Source: Bacteroidales bacterium (GTDB lineage Bacteria; Bacteroidota; Bacteroidia; Bacteroidales; UBA932). Taken from it: a DNA stretch of 64,000 bases. Where the stretch lies: positions 1-64,000 of the forward strand of contig SUYN01000003.1 in assembly GCA_015060405.1 (NCBI GenBank), read 5' to 3'. The notes under the pieces were generated by a model. The model ran no database searches. It saw only the letters and a program-made list of their open reading frames with translations, and was not told the origin of the DNA. Both the position numbers and the translations under genes were made by a program. Numbering within the stretch: position 1 is the stretch's first letter; each line of letters begins with the position of its first letter. This document shows positions 44,127-54,355 of the stretch, in pieces.

Positions 44127-47123
44127 ATGAATAGAATCAAGACACTATGCGCATCCTTCGTGCTTTCATGCATCATGGGTGTGTCTGTATTCGCCCAGGG
44201 CGGATACGAGGTGAAAGGAGTAGTTGTTGACGCAATCGGTCCGATCATCGGTGCAACCGTGATCGAGCAGGGTACCTCAAACGGTACTTCGACCGGTCTT
44301 GACGGCGACTATGTCCTTTACGTTTCAGGTGCTGATGCAGTTGTAGAGATCAGTTGCATCGGTTATGCTTCTCAGACATTCGTTGCATCACAGATGCCTG
44401 CGACTGTAACTCTCGCAGAGGATGCACTCTTCCTTGATGACGTAGTCGTGATCGGTTACGGTACAGTGAAGAAGGAAGATATGACCGGTTCGGTCGCAAC
44501 TGTCAAGGCAGATGAAATCAACAAGGGTATGATCACCACTCCAGCTGACCTCCTCAAGGGTAAGTCTGCCGGTGTAGTCGTGACTCCTGGTTCAGGTGCT
44601 CCTGGCGCAGGCGCTACCATCCGTATCCGTGGAGGTTCATCACTCAACGCTACCAACGACCCTCTCATCATCATCGACGGTCTCCCAGTGAGCAACGACG
44701 GCGTGAGCGGTATGGCCGATCCTCTTTCATCGATCAACCCAAGCGACATCGAGTCTTTCTCAGTGCTCAAGGATGCATCTGCAACAGCGATCTATGGTTC
44801 GCGTGCGTCTAACGGTGTCATCGTGATCACTACAAAGAAGGGTGCAAAGACCAAGACTGGTTTCCCTCAGATCAACCTCGATTACTCTACTTCACTCAGC
44901 CATGTGAGCGAGTATGTTGACGTTCTTTCAGCAGAGCAGCTCCGTACTCTCATGAATGAGAGAGTACAGGCAGGTCTTCTCAATGCAGATGCACTTGCAG
45001 CTCTTGGCGAGGCTGATACAAACTGGCAGGAGGAGATCTATCAGCTTGCCAACACTCACGACGCAAACCTCTCGGTTTCAGGTCGCGTAGGTCTCGGCAG
45101 CACAGCTGTCCTCCCTTACCGTGTATCAGGTGGATTCATGTCTCAGGAAGGTGTCCTCATGACTGACAAGATGAACAGAGGAACCCTTTCATTGAACCTC
45201 ACTCCGCAGTTCTTCGACAATCACCTTACAGTAAGCCTCAACGGTAAAGGTGTGTTCACAGCGAACAACTTCGCTAACCAGGGAGCTATCGGACAGGCTG
45301 TCCGCATGAACCCTACACATCCGGTATTCGACGAGTCTGCAAACGGCATCGCAGGTTACTATGTTCACCGCGACGGTGCTGGCAACATCAACACTATGGC
45401 AGTACAGAACCCTGTAGCCATGATCACTCAGAAGCAGGACAAGAGCAACGCTACACGTTTCATCGGTAACGCTCAGTTCGATTACAAGTTCCATGGTTTC
45501 GAGGATCTCCGTTTCAACCTCAACCTCGGTATGGACTATGCTTCATCAGGCGGATTCACAGAGTCTCCTACAGGTTCAGAGCAGTCATACCATGACACTG
45601 CACAGTCAGGTTCAGGTTACCACAGCGACTACACATACGAGCGTATGGACAAGACTCTCGAGGCATACCTCGCCTACAACAAGGATTTCGCAGGCGGACA
45701 CCACTTCGACGCTATGGCCGGATATTCTTGGCAGCAGTTCTACTACAAGTCTACAAGCAAGGCCTACAAGCTTTCTGACGGCGCGATCCTTTCTGAAAGC
45801 GCTCCTGCAGGCGAGCTCTTCCTCGTGTCATTCTTCGGCCGTGTAAACTATATATACGACAACCGTTATATGGTTACAGCAACACTCCGCCGCGACGGTA
45901 CTTCACGTTTCTCTAACAACAAGTGGGGTCTCTTCCCGTCAGTCGCTCTCGGTTGGAACATCGGTAACGAGGAATTCCTCAAGGGCAACGACGTCCTCAC
46001 AACTCTCAAGTTCCGTGCATCTTGGGGCCAGACCGGACAGCAGGGCGTAGGTGGCTACTATGACACTCAGGCTACTTACTACACCAACCTTCTTGGTTCA
46101 TACTACTACTTCGGCGGTAACTTCGTAAATCCTATCACAGCTCTCGGCTACAACGCTGACCTCAAGTGGGAGACTACAACTACATGGAATGCCGGATTTG
46201 ACTTCGGATTCCTCCAGGACCGCATCACCATGGGTATCGACGCATACTGGCGTGAGACTACCGACATGATCAACTACATCCCTGTACCGGCTCTCGGTAA
46301 CCTCACCAACTACCTCAACTCAAACATCGGTAGCCTCGTGAACAAGGGAGTCGAGTTCGACATCAACGCAATGGTTGTCGACACCAAGGACTGGACATGG
46401 TCTGTCGGTGCCAACCTTTCATACAACAACACTGTGATCACCAAGCTGACAGCATCTCCTAACGACAAGACAGGAGTCGAGACAGGTGGTATCTCAGGTG
46501 GTGTAGGTAACAACATCCAGATGCACCAGGTAGGATATGCTCCTTATTCATTCTATGTATATCAGCAGGTATACGACAAGGAAGGCCGTCCTATGGAGGG
46601 TGTATATGTCGACCGTGACGGAAACGGCGTGATCAATGCTGACGACAAGTACTTCTTCCACAAGCCTGCAGCAGACTTCACGATGGGTCTCAACACAACT
46701 CTTACTTACAAGAACTGGACACTCGCAGCTTCAGGACACGGCAGCCTCGGAAACTACATCTACAACAACGTAGCTTCTGACGGTGAGATGCTTGCAGACC
46801 TCTGGACAAACAGCTTCACAAGCAACCGTCTCGAGTCATCTCTCTGGTCTAACTTCAGCCAGGCATGCTATCTTTCTGACTACTATATCAAGGACGCTTC
46901 ATTCTTCAAGCTCGACAACGTGACTCTCGGATACACATTCCCAAGTCTCTTCAAGTCAGCTAAGCTTGACCGTGGTCTTGGTCTGAACATCTATGCTACA
47001 GTTCAGAACGTTGCCACCATCACAAACTATGAAGGTCTCGATCCTGAGGTATTCAGCGGTATTGACAACAACCTTTACCCACGTCCAAGAACTTACATCC
47101 TTGGTGTCAAGTTTAACTTCTAA
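44127..47123 (+). CDS. SusC-like TonB-dependent outer-membrane transporter (first)
   Basis: 998 residues. Signal peptide (FVLSCIMGVSVFA-Q), then a carboxypeptidase-regulatory-like domain (~22-100: GGYEVKGVVVDAIGPIIGATV), a TonB-box-like DDVVVIGYGTVKK near 108, the plug (~115-230) and a beta barrel ending in the C-terminal FNF. Imports oligosaccharides captured by its SusD partner, 18 bp downstream. Codons are highly biased toward CTC, ATC, GGT, AAG, unlike the second SusC, which suggests very high expression. The N-terminal ~150 residues are close to those of the second SusC, so they are paralogues. Confidence 0.96.
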   Translation: MNRIKTLCASFVLSCIMGVSVFAQGGYEVKGVVVDAIGPIIGATVIEQGTSNGTSTGLDGDYVLYVSGADAVVEISCIGYASQTFVASQMPATVTLAEDALFLDDVVVIGYGTVKKEDMTGSVATVKADEINKGMITTPADLLKGKSAGVVVTPGSGAPGAGATIRIRGGSSLNATNDPLIIIDGLPVSNDGVSGMADPLSSINPSDIESFSVLKDASATAIYGSRASNGVIVITTKKGAKTKTGFPQINLDYSTSLSHVSEYVDVLSAEQLRTLMNERVQAGLLNADALAALGEADTNWQEEIYQLANTHDANLSVSGRVGLGSTAVLPYRVSGGFMSQEGVLMTDKMNRGTLSLNLTPQFFDNHLTVSLNGKGVFTANNFANQGAIGQAVRMNPTHPVFDESANGIAGYYVHRDGAGNINTMAVQNPVAMITQKQDKSNATRFIGNAQFDYKFHGFEDLRFNLNLGMDYASSGGFTESPTGSEQSYHDTAQSGSGYHSDYTYERMDKTLEAYLAYNKDFAGGHHFDAMAGYSWQQFYYKSTSKAYKLSDGAILSESAPAGELFLVSFFGRVNYIYDNRYMVTATLRRDGTSRFSNNKWGLFPSVALGWNIGNEEFLKGNDVLTTLKFRASWGQTGQQGVGGYYDTQATYYTNLLGSYYYFGGNFVNPITALGYNADLKWETTTTWNAGFDFGFLQDRITMGIDAYWRETTDMINYIPVPALGNLTNYLNSNIGSLVNKGVEFDINAMVVDTKDWTWSVGANLSYNNTVITKLTASPNDKTGVETGGISGGVGNNIQMHQVGYAPYSFYVYQQVYDKEGRPMEGVYVDRDGNGVINADDKYFFHKPAADFTMGLNTTLTYKNWTLAASGHGSLGNYIYNNVASDGEMLADLWTNSFTSNRLESSLWSNFSQACYLSDYYIKDASFFKLDNVTLGYTFPSLFKSAKLDRGLGLNIYATVQNVATITNYEGLDPEVFSGIDNNLYPRPRTYILGVKFNF

Positions 47124-47141
47124 TTTAAGGGATAAGACAAT

Positions 47142-48698
47142 ATGAAAACAATGAAATATATACTTGGAGTTCTTGTTCTTGCAATCGGAATGTCTTCTTG
47201 CGTGGGTGACCTCAACGTTACTCCGCTCGACCCGGCATTGAACACTGCCGACAAGGCTCTTCAGACTGAGGACGATTATTTCGCTCTCCTCGCACAGTGC
47301 TACACCGGTTTCGCTGTTTCAGGCTCATATGGTCCTAATGGTGCAAACAACATCTCAGGTGTGGATGGCGGTTTCAGCCAGTACTTCCGTGGACGTTACC
47401 ACCTCAACGGCCTTACAACAGATGAGGCTGTCTGCGGTTGGAACGACCAGACTCTCCAGGACCTTCACGGTCTCAACTGGACTACTTCAGACGTGTTCGT
47501 AGCAGCGTTCTACTATCGTATCGCCTACCAGATCTCAGCATGCAACGAGTTCATCCGTCAGGCAGGAAAGGCTGCCATCGACCTTCCTAAGAAGGATCAG
47601 TGGATTGCAGAGGCACGTGCGCTCCGCGCATTCTGCTGGCTCGACGCCATCGACAACTATGGTGGATTCCCATACGCAGACGAGACAAATTCAGTAGGAT
47701 CTACCGCTCCTGAGTACAGGGACCGCAAGGCTCTCTGCGAGTATCTTGAGAAAGAGTGTAAGGAACTCCTCGAGAGCAACGCACTCTATGACTACGGTCA
47801 GGGTGAGTACGGCCGCGTGAACAAGGGTATGGTGGCAATGGTTCTTGCAAAGCTTTACCTCAACTCTGAGGTCTACACAGGTACTGCAAGATATGCTGAC
47901 TGCGCTGCTGTCCTTAAGAATCTCGAAGGAAAGTACTCTCTCCATACTGCAGCACACGGAACAGGCAGCAATGCTTACCAGGAACTTTTCCTTGCAGATA
48001 ATGACAAGTGTACCGAAGAGCTGATCTTCGTGATTGAGCAGAACGGTACCCAGACTGCAAGCTACGGTGCTACCAACTATCTTATCTTTGCAGCGACAGG
48101 TGACACAATGGACCCTTCAGCTGTAGGTATCTCATCAGGTTGGGGCGGTATCCGCACAACTCCTGAGTTCTACGGAATGTTCGACGCAGCTGACCAGCGT
48201 GAGCTTTTCTGGGAAGAGGGACACACACTCTCTATCGACGACATCTCTACATTCAGCAACGGTATCGGATTCCAGAAGTTCAAGAACATCATGAGCGACG
48301 GAGGTGCTGCATCTGACAAGGGTTTTGTTGACGTGGACTTCCCTGTATTCCGTTATGCAGACGCTCTCCTTATGCTTGCTGAGTGCGAACTCAACGGTGT
48401 AAGCTGCGGTGGTAAGGCAGCATTCGATGCAGTCCGCGCACGTGCAGGTATGCCGGCTATCGAACTCACAGAGGAGAACCTTCTCCAGGAGCGTGGACGC
48501 GAGCTTTATCTCGAGGGATGGCGTCGTTCAGACCTCGTACGTTTCGGCAAGTTCACTTCAGACTCATTCGTATGGCAGTGGAAAGGTGGCGTGAAAGACG
48601 GACAGGGATGCCCTGCCCACATGGCTCTCTTCCCTATTCCAGACAGTGACAGATATGCTAACCCTAACCTCGAGCAGAACCCTGGTTACGGTGCTTAA
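47142..48698 (+). CDS. SusD-like starch-binding lipoprotein (first)
   Basis: 518 residues with lipobox GMSSC near 20, expected to lid the SusC barrel at the cell surface. RagB/SusD features: LNVTPLDPALN after the Cys, a helical TPR-like core (EARALRAFCWLDAIDNYGGFPYADE near 160), and the C-terminal LLQERGRELYLEGWRRSDLVRFGKF followed by PIPDSDRYANPNLEQNPGY. Binding of starch helices is inferred from context. Same biased codon use as its SusC. Confidence 0.96.
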   Translation: MKTMKYILGVLVLAIGMSSCVGDLNVTPLDPALNTADKALQTEDDYFALLAQCYTGFAVSGSYGPNGANNISGVDGGFSQYFRGRYHLNGLTTDEAVCGWNDQTLQDLHGLNWTTSDVFVAAFYYRIAYQISACNEFIRQAGKAAIDLPKKDQWIAEARALRAFCWLDAIDNYGGFPYADETNSVGSTAPEYRDRKALCEYLEKECKELLESNALYDYGQGEYGRVNKGMVAMVLAKLYLNSEVYTGTARYADCAAVLKNLEGKYSLHTAAHGTGSNAYQELFLADNDKCTEELIFVIEQNGTQTASYGATNYLIFAATGDTMDPSAVGISSGWGGIRTTPEFYGMFDAADQRELFWEEGHTLSIDDISTFSNGIGFQKFKNIMSDGGAASDKGFVDVDFPVFRYADALLMLAECELNGVSCGGKAAFDAVRARAGMPAIELTEENLLQERGRELYLEGWRRSDLVRFGKFTSDSFVWQWKGGVKDGQGCPAHMALFPIPDSDRYANPNLEQNPGYGA

Positions 48699-48715
48699 TG
48701 TGTCGGATCTTTTAA

Positions 48716-51259
48716 ATGTATAAGATAATGAAGATTACAAAATATATGGCAATGCTGGCTGCAGCGGTCGGAATGACTGCTGCCTGCCAGGAGGAGGTGC
48801 TTGTGACATTCGAACCTGAGAATGTCGTTGCACCGGTCCTTCATGCGGTAGAGGACATTGTTGTGACTGTAGACAACAAGTCTGAGGCTGTTACATTCAC
48901 TTGGGATGCCGCTGATTTCGGCGTAAAGGCTCAGGTGTACTACTCTCTGGATATGGCGAAGGATGGCAAGAGCGTCAACCTTTTCAGCGGTGTGTCCGGA
49001 AACTCGATGAATGTGTCTTATGACAACATCAACAACAAGGCGTACAACGACCTTGAAATCCCTTCTGGCGAGGCAGGTGAGGTGACATTCACTCTCGGTG
49101 CCAAGCTCAACGTAGGCGAGACTTTCTATGCTGCTCCTGTGACTGCAAAGGTTACTCCTACTGCAGCTGAGAAGGTATATGAGAAGATGTGGGTTGTAGG
49201 TTCATACAACGGCTGGGCTCACGATTCAAGCAACCAGTTCCTCTACAACTATGCCGAGGATGGCGTGATCTACACAGGTGTGATCGACTTCGGTGAGGAT
49301 CATTCAGCTAATGAGTTCAAGCTTACAGGCGGTGCATGGGGCAATGACGAGCACTCTGCTACAGGAACAAATCCTGAGGAGGCTGCAACCGTAACCCTCG
49401 TAGCCGGTGGTGGAGACAACATCGCAGCATACAAGGCTTACCGTTACTATCACCTCTCATTCGACAAGTCAGCTCCTTCGCTTTCAAAGAAGTACAACTT
49501 CAACCAGGTAGGTATCATAGGTCTCAACGGAGACTGGGATAATGACATCGTGATGACATTCCACGCTGCAAAGCAGAGATTCTACGCTGATATCGACGTT
49601 GCTGCTGCAACTGAGATGAAGTTCCGTATGGATGCTGGCTGGGATGTAAACTTCGGTGGCGACATCAAGGCCCTCACAGGTGGCGGAGACAACATTCCGG
49701 TAGAACCTGGTCAGTATCGTGTATACTTCGATATGAACAACCTTGACGCTGTCACTTGTACATTCGATGCCAAGATGTATGGTCAGGAAGAGTCTGCCGG
49801 AACCACAACTCCGGAGCCGGAACCGGAGCCTGCACATCAGGGCTGGGGCCTTATCGGTAACTTCAACGGCTGGGCAGCTGACCTCGCCCTTACTTCAGAC
49901 GGTACATATTATGTAGTGAAGGGCGCAGAGCTTGATGGTGAGCTCAAGTTCCGCAAGGATGCTGACTGGGCTGTGAACTTCGGTCTTGCCGAAGGTGCAG
50001 AGTTCGCTCAGAATGCTGAGATCGCAATGGCTCAGGACGGTGCCAACATCAATGTCCCTGCAGGTACATATGATGTATACCTCGATGACGTGAATGCAAA
50101 GGCATGGTTCATCACTGACGGTTCTTATCCAGGTGGCGGAGCTGCTCCTGTAGCTGCTGAATGGGGTCTTATCGGTTCACTCGCAGCTTGCAACAACTGG
50201 AGCAACAACGTAGTGCTCTATATCGATGGTGACTATAGTGTTGCCAAGGGCGTAGAGTTCGCGGCCGGTGACCAGTTCAAGTTCAGAAAGGGTGAAGCTT
50301 GGGGTGTAGAGCTCACATATGAGGGTCAGATCTCCATCGATGCAAAGCTTGACCTCATAGACGGAACAGGCGGAAAGCAGAACTCATCTATCGCTGACGG
50401 CGGTACATTCGATGTATATCTCGCCAACGACCTCACATGCTTCTATGTGATGACTTCTGGCAAGACTCCTGCAGATGCAGGTGAGGCTCAGAAGGTTTAC
50501 ACTGACCCTTCTGCAGAGTCATTCGTAGTAGGTTTTTCAGGAAGCGTCCTCGGATGGGACGATCCTGCATTCGAGACTAACGACAGAGCAGCGCTTTCAA
50601 GCAAGAACGTTACTGACGAGGCTACATTCGCAGGTACATATGAGTTCAGGCTCGAGGGTCTTTCAATCGCAGAAAACGACGAGTTCAAGGTTCGCGTGAA
50701 CGGCCAGTGGATCGGAGTAGGCGGTGCAGTTGTTGAAGGTCTTGCAGTTACCGGCGAGGATAATTTCATCGCAGGTGCGACAGGAACTTACAACGTGACA
50801 ATCTCATTTGCATGGGACGGCAGCAACTATTCGGATGTAAAGGTTGTATTCGAGGCTGTAGGTGGCGCAGAGGAGGTTCTCCCTACTCCGGACGGAAAGC
50901 AGTGGGCATTTGAATGGACAGAATTTGGCACGACAGGAGTGCTTGACTTCGGTCTCGCTATCCCCGGACAGTGTGTCGTAGCTTATGATCCTGCTGTTCT
51001 GGATGCTCCGGAGGGAACTCCATATCAGATCTTCAATATGATCGGTTACAGCTTTGAGGCTGTTGATGCTACATCAGGTAAGATCATTCTCATCTCTACA
51101 AATATGTACGGTGAGGAAATCACTCAGGAGTTCGAGTATTCGAATCTTTCTGAGACAGGCTGCTATTTCAAATTCGGTCCTGATTCATTCATCGCTCAGG
51201 ATGCTGATGCGACACTCGTAGAAGTCGTTATCGACACTACCGGTGGCATAATGCAGTAG
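48716..51259 (+). CDS. SusE/SusF-like lipoprotein with five starch-binding-like modules
   Basis: 847 residues (ATG 48728 is an alternative start); lipobox TAAC with Cys near 24. An Ig-like SusE N-domain (~30-150) is followed by five SusE/F-type modules, each opening with a W/F-x-x-G-N-W type motif: WVVGSYNGWAHD (~158), VGIIGLNGDWDN (~265), WGLIGNFNGWAAD (~377), WGLIGSLAACNNWSN (~482) and FVVGFSGSVLGWDD (~602). A C-terminal beta domain (~720-847) is unlike them. B. thetaiotaomicron SusE and SusF have two and three such modules, so this is expanded. A Pro/Glu linker (TTTPEPEPEPA) separates modules 2 and 3. Role: surface retention of starch. Confidence 0.88.
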   Translation: MYKIMKITKYMAMLAAAVGMTAACQEEVLVTFEPENVVAPVLHAVEDIVVTVDNKSEAVTFTWDAADFGVKAQVYYSLDMAKDGKSVNLFSGVSGNSMNVSYDNINNKAYNDLEIPSGEAGEVTFTLGAKLNVGETFYAAPVTAKVTPTAAEKVYEKMWVVGSYNGWAHDSSNQFLYNYAEDGVIYTGVIDFGEDHSANEFKLTGGAWGNDEHSATGTNPEEAATVTLVAGGGDNIAAYKAYRYYHLSFDKSAPSLSKKYNFNQVGIIGLNGDWDNDIVMTFHAAKQRFYADIDVAAATEMKFRMDAGWDVNFGGDIKALTGGGDNIPVEPGQYRVYFDMNNLDAVTCTFDAKMYGQEESAGTTTPEPEPEPAHQGWGLIGNFNGWAADLALTSDGTYYVVKGAELDGELKFRKDADWAVNFGLAEGAEFAQNAEIAMAQDGANINVPAGTYDVYLDDVNAKAWFITDGSYPGGGAAPVAAEWGLIGSLAACNNWSNNVVLYIDGDYSVAKGVEFAAGDQFKFRKGEAWGVELTYEGQISIDAKLDLIDGTGGKQNSSIADGGTFDVYLANDLTCFYVMTSGKTPADAGEAQKVYTDPSAESFVVGFSGSVLGWDDPAFETNDRAALSSKNVTDEATFAGTYEFRLEGLSIAENDEFKVRVNGQWIGVGGAVVEGLAVTGEDNFIAGATGTYNVTISFAWDGSNYSDVKVVFEAVGGAEEVLPTPDGKQWAFEWTEFGTTGVLDFGLAIPGQCVVAYDPAVLDAPEGTPYQIFNMIGYSFEAVDATSGKIILISTNMYGEEITQEFEYSNLSETGCYFKFGPDSFIAQDADATLVEVVIDTTGGIMQ

Positions 51260-51273
51260 TATACGGATTACAG

Positions 51274-51301
51274 ACCAGCGGCCCTTGACCGGACCGCTGG
51301 T
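51274..51301 (+). terminator. Intercistronic hairpin before the amylase gene
   Basis: ACCAGCGG (51274) pairs perfectly with CCGCTGGT (ending 51301) and is followed by only a few T. It may partly terminate or protect the upstream mRNA, lowering amylase expression relative to susCDE. Confidence 0.5.
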
Positions 51302-51319
51302 TTCAAAATATTAAAGCCA

Positions 51320-54193
51320 ATGAAAAGATTCTTATATTTAATTTTTGCTGCCCTTGCAGCGGCAGCATGTGTAAAGGGACCGTCAGAACTGAAATTAAGT
51401 ACACAGAGTCTGGAGATTCCTGTGGAGGGAGCACAGAGGATGCTTTCGGTGACTTGTGACGGAAACTGGATGGTCAGCCGTTCGGAAGGTGACCAGTGGT
51501 GCTCGATCAGTGTGGCCTCCGGAAGGGGAAACGGCACTGTGTCAGTTACGGTTTCAAGGAATGAGGCGGAAGATGAGCGCAGCACTCAGCTTGTGTTCTC
51601 GGCTGAAGGTCTCTCGCCTGTCACCGTCACCGTGACTCAGAAGGGAACCAAGTCTGCGGCCCCTGTCATTCCTGACGATCCTGAGAACCTTGTTTCTCCC
51701 GACCCAGCTTCAGGAATCACAGTGGAACCATCTTATCCTAATGCAGACGAGGCCTGTGTCATAAAGTTCAACCCTCAGTCAGGCAATTCGTTGTATAACC
51801 ATTCAGGAGAGCTTTACGGCCATCTCGGCGTGGTTGTCGAGGGTGAATGGATGTTCGTGCCTTCAGACTGGGGCACAACAGATGAGAAGGTCCATTTCAA
51901 GAAGGTTGCCGACAACTCATGGGAGCTCAGGCTTGAGCCATCCATAAGGGAGTATTTCGGTTCCGGCCAGACTCCTCTTAACATGATGGCCATAATAGTC
52001 AGAAGTGCCGACGGATCGATAAAGAGTCATGATGCAGACCAGTTCTGCTCAGTGAAGGAGGAAAAGTATTTCGTGGAATCCTTCACACCGGATCCCCTGA
52101 TTTTTGAGGCTATGCCATCGGGAGCTGAACACGGAATCAACTACAACGAAGACGGCAGTGTGACCTTCGTCCTCTATGACAAGGACAAGGATGGAAAGCG
52201 AGGTGACTATTGCTATATAGTAGGTGACTGGAACCAGTGGGAGCGCGTCAAGGAAGGTGCAATGAAGCGAGATACGGAGGCCGGATGCTGGTGGATCACC
52301 CTCGACGGCTTTGATCCTGATCAGGAGTACAGGTTCCAGTACCGTCTGGGCAACCTGCCGGCTTCTGACATCCGATTGAGCGACCCTTATACAGAAATCG
52401 TATACGACCAGTGGAATGACCAGTACATCGAAGGTGTACCTGCTTTCCCTGAAGGAGCAAGGCAGCTTGTTTCCGCTTTCCAGATAAACAGACCGGAGTT
52501 CAACTGGCAGCACAGGGACTTCAAGGTCGAGGACAGGCATGACCTCGTGATCTATGAGATGCTTTTCCGTGACTTCACGACATCACAGGACATCGCAGGA
52601 GCGATGGCCCAGCTTGATTACATCGAGAACCTCGGTGTCAACGCCATCGAGCTCATGCCTATACAGGAATTTGACGGAAACAACAGCTGGGGATATAATC
52701 CTAATCACTGGTTCGCCCTTGACAAGTACTACGGAACACGCGAGGAATATAAGGAATTCATCGACGAGTGTCACTCGCGCGGCCTAGCGGTCATCGTTGA
52801 TGTCGTATATAACCACGCCACCGGATCGCATCCTTGGGCGAAGATGTACTGGAACGGCAGTGCGACTGCCGCGAACAACCCGTGGTTCAATGTGCTTCCG
52901 ACACATCCTTACAATGTCTACCATGACATGAACCATGAGAATGCGATGGTCAAGGAACATGTGAAGAAGAGCCTTGAATATCTCCTTACCGAGTACGATG
53001 TGGACGGATTCCGCTTCGACCTTACGAAGGGATTCACCCAGAAGCAGACGGATCCTGATGTTGCGGCCTGGGGCCGTTACGACCAGTCACGAGTGGACAT
53101 CCTCAAGGGATATGCGGACCACATCTGGTCAGTGAATTCCGATGCGGTCGTAATCTTTGAGCATCTCTCTGACTGGGATGAGGAGAAGGTTCTTGCAGAG
53201 CACGGCATCCAGCTCTGGAGGAATGTGAATCACGAGTACAGGTCGGCTGTGGGAGGAGGCCAGGGCAACTTCTCGAACATGTATTCTACAGCTCCTTTCG
53301 GAGGTTTCGTGGGATATATGGAAAGCCATGATGAGGAAAGACTCTGCTACGGAGCCACCTCGAGCACGTCATCTGTAACTTGGGGAATCTGCGGAACCCT
53401 CACTTCATGGGGATCTTCGCCTGATATATCCATGAGCGCAGACGGTCCTTTCTTCGTGGCTAAGAATGTGAGCTTTGCGGCTGATGACATGTTCAAGATC
53501 CGCGGAAACAGCACATGGGATGATGCGTTCAACTACGGAGCATCAGCCAAGGGATATAAGCTTCCGCTTGATTCGGCATATGAGCTTACTGTGGGATCTG
53601 GATCACAGGATATGGCTGTGCCTGCAGCAGGATCTTATGATGTGTATTTCAGTCCTGATGTGCAGACCGTATGGCTCATGACTCCAGGAAAACGTCCTGC
53701 AGAGCCTTCGGTGACTCCAGGCGAAAGCGAGGATGCGCTCACCGTAGCCATGAGGCGTGCGGGCGCTTCGGCCGCCTTCTTCCTCACGGTGCCTGGTCCT
53801 AAGATGATCTGGCAGTTCGGAGAGATAGGATATGATTATTCGATCGACTATAACGACCGTACCGGAGAGAAGCCGGTAGTGACAGATTCATATATGTCTG
53901 TACCTGAGCGTAAGGCTCTTTATGACACATATGCAGCCCTCCTGAAGTTCCGTCGTGAGAATCCCCGTTTCTTCGACAGCGATGCGAAGTTCGACTGGAC
54001 CCCATCAGGCAACCTCAAGAAGATCACATGTTCGGTTGACGGCAAGACCTTCCATGTGGTAGGTAACTTCGGCAAGTCGTCGGCGGAATACACACTGCCG
54101 GCAGGAGTCTGGTCAGACTACATCAACGGAGGCACCATCTCCGGCAGCATCATGCTCCGCCAGGGCGACTTCCGACTCTTCACCGACTTCTAA
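51320..54193 (+). CDS. Lipoprotein GH13 alpha-amylase with BACON domain and an inserted binding module
   Basis: 957 residues; lipobox AAAC near 17. Domains: BACON (~22-110), a beta module (~120-245), a CBM48-like module (~255-375: YIVGDWNQWERV), then GH13 (~395-957). Catalytic residues: D567 (DGFRFDLTKG), E614 (VVIFEHLSD) and D671 (YMESHDEERL). Between residues ~680 and ~805 an extra module (WGICGTLTSWGSSPDISM ... YDVYFSPDVQTVWLMTPGK) matches module 4 of the SusE/F-like protein (YDVYLANDLTCFYVMTSGK). The barrel resumes at ALTVAMRRAGASAAFFLTVPGPKMIWQFGEIGYDYS. Surface starch hydrolysis is expected. Last gene before a terminator. Confidence 0.93.
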   Translation: MKRFLYLIFAALAAAACVKGPSELKLSTQSLEIPVEGAQRMLSVTCDGNWMVSRSEGDQWCSISVASGRGNGTVSVTVSRNEAEDERSTQLVFSAEGLSPVTVTVTQKGTKSAAPVIPDDPENLVSPDPASGITVEPSYPNADEACVIKFNPQSGNSLYNHSGELYGHLGVVVEGEWMFVPSDWGTTDEKVHFKKVADNSWELRLEPSIREYFGSGQTPLNMMAIIVRSADGSIKSHDADQFCSVKEEKYFVESFTPDPLIFEAMPSGAEHGINYNEDGSVTFVLYDKDKDGKRGDYCYIVGDWNQWERVKEGAMKRDTEAGCWWITLDGFDPDQEYRFQYRLGNLPASDIRLSDPYTEIVYDQWNDQYIEGVPAFPEGARQLVSAFQINRPEFNWQHRDFKVEDRHDLVIYEMLFRDFTTSQDIAGAMAQLDYIENLGVNAIELMPIQEFDGNNSWGYNPNHWFALDKYYGTREEYKEFIDECHSRGLAVIVDVVYNHATGSHPWAKMYWNGSATAANNPWFNVLPTHPYNVYHDMNHENAMVKEHVKKSLEYLLTEYDVDGFRFDLTKGFTQKQTDPDVAAWGRYDQSRVDILKGYADHIWSVNSDAVVIFEHLSDWDEEKVLAEHGIQLWRNVNHEYRSAVGGGQGNFSNMYSTAPFGGFVGYMESHDEERLCYGATSSTSSVTWGICGTLTSWGSSPDISMSADGPFFVAKNVSFAADDMFKIRGNSTWDDAFNYGASAKGYKLPLDSAYELTVGSGSQDMAVPAAGSYDVYFSPDVQTVWLMTPGKRPAEPSVTPGESEDALTVAMRRAGASAAFFLTVPGPKMIWQFGEIGYDYSIDYNDRTGEKPVVTDSYMSVPERKALYDTYAALLKFRRENPRFFDSDAKFDWTPSGNLKKITCSVDGKTFHVVGNFGKSSAEYTLPAGVWSDYINGGTISGSIMLRQGDFRLFTDF

Positions 54194-54220
54194 GATATCA
54201 TATACAGATACAATGTGTGC

Positions 54221-54256
54221 CACAGCCCCGCCTGATCCTTCGCGGGGCTGTGTTTA
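54221..54256 (+). terminator. Rho-independent terminator after the amylase gene
   Basis: An 11-bp perfect stem (CACAGCCCCGC at 54221 with GCGGGGCTGTG ending 54252) plus a T-rich tail divides the first starch operon from the second SusC/D pair. Confidence 0.85.
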
Positions 54257-54355
54257 TTCTACGCCTTAAGCTGCTTTTCCGGTGAAGTGGGGTGTTTGGT
54301 CTGAGGATTGTTTGTGATGGTTCTGCTAATTTGGAATTATTACAAATGAACTCAT

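Noticed and set aside
54257..54355. LytTR repeats or a clear promoter upstream of the second susC
   Set aside because: No TTCGTC or consensus repeat at 21-bp spacing was found and no good TAnnTTTG box; nothing can be supported there.
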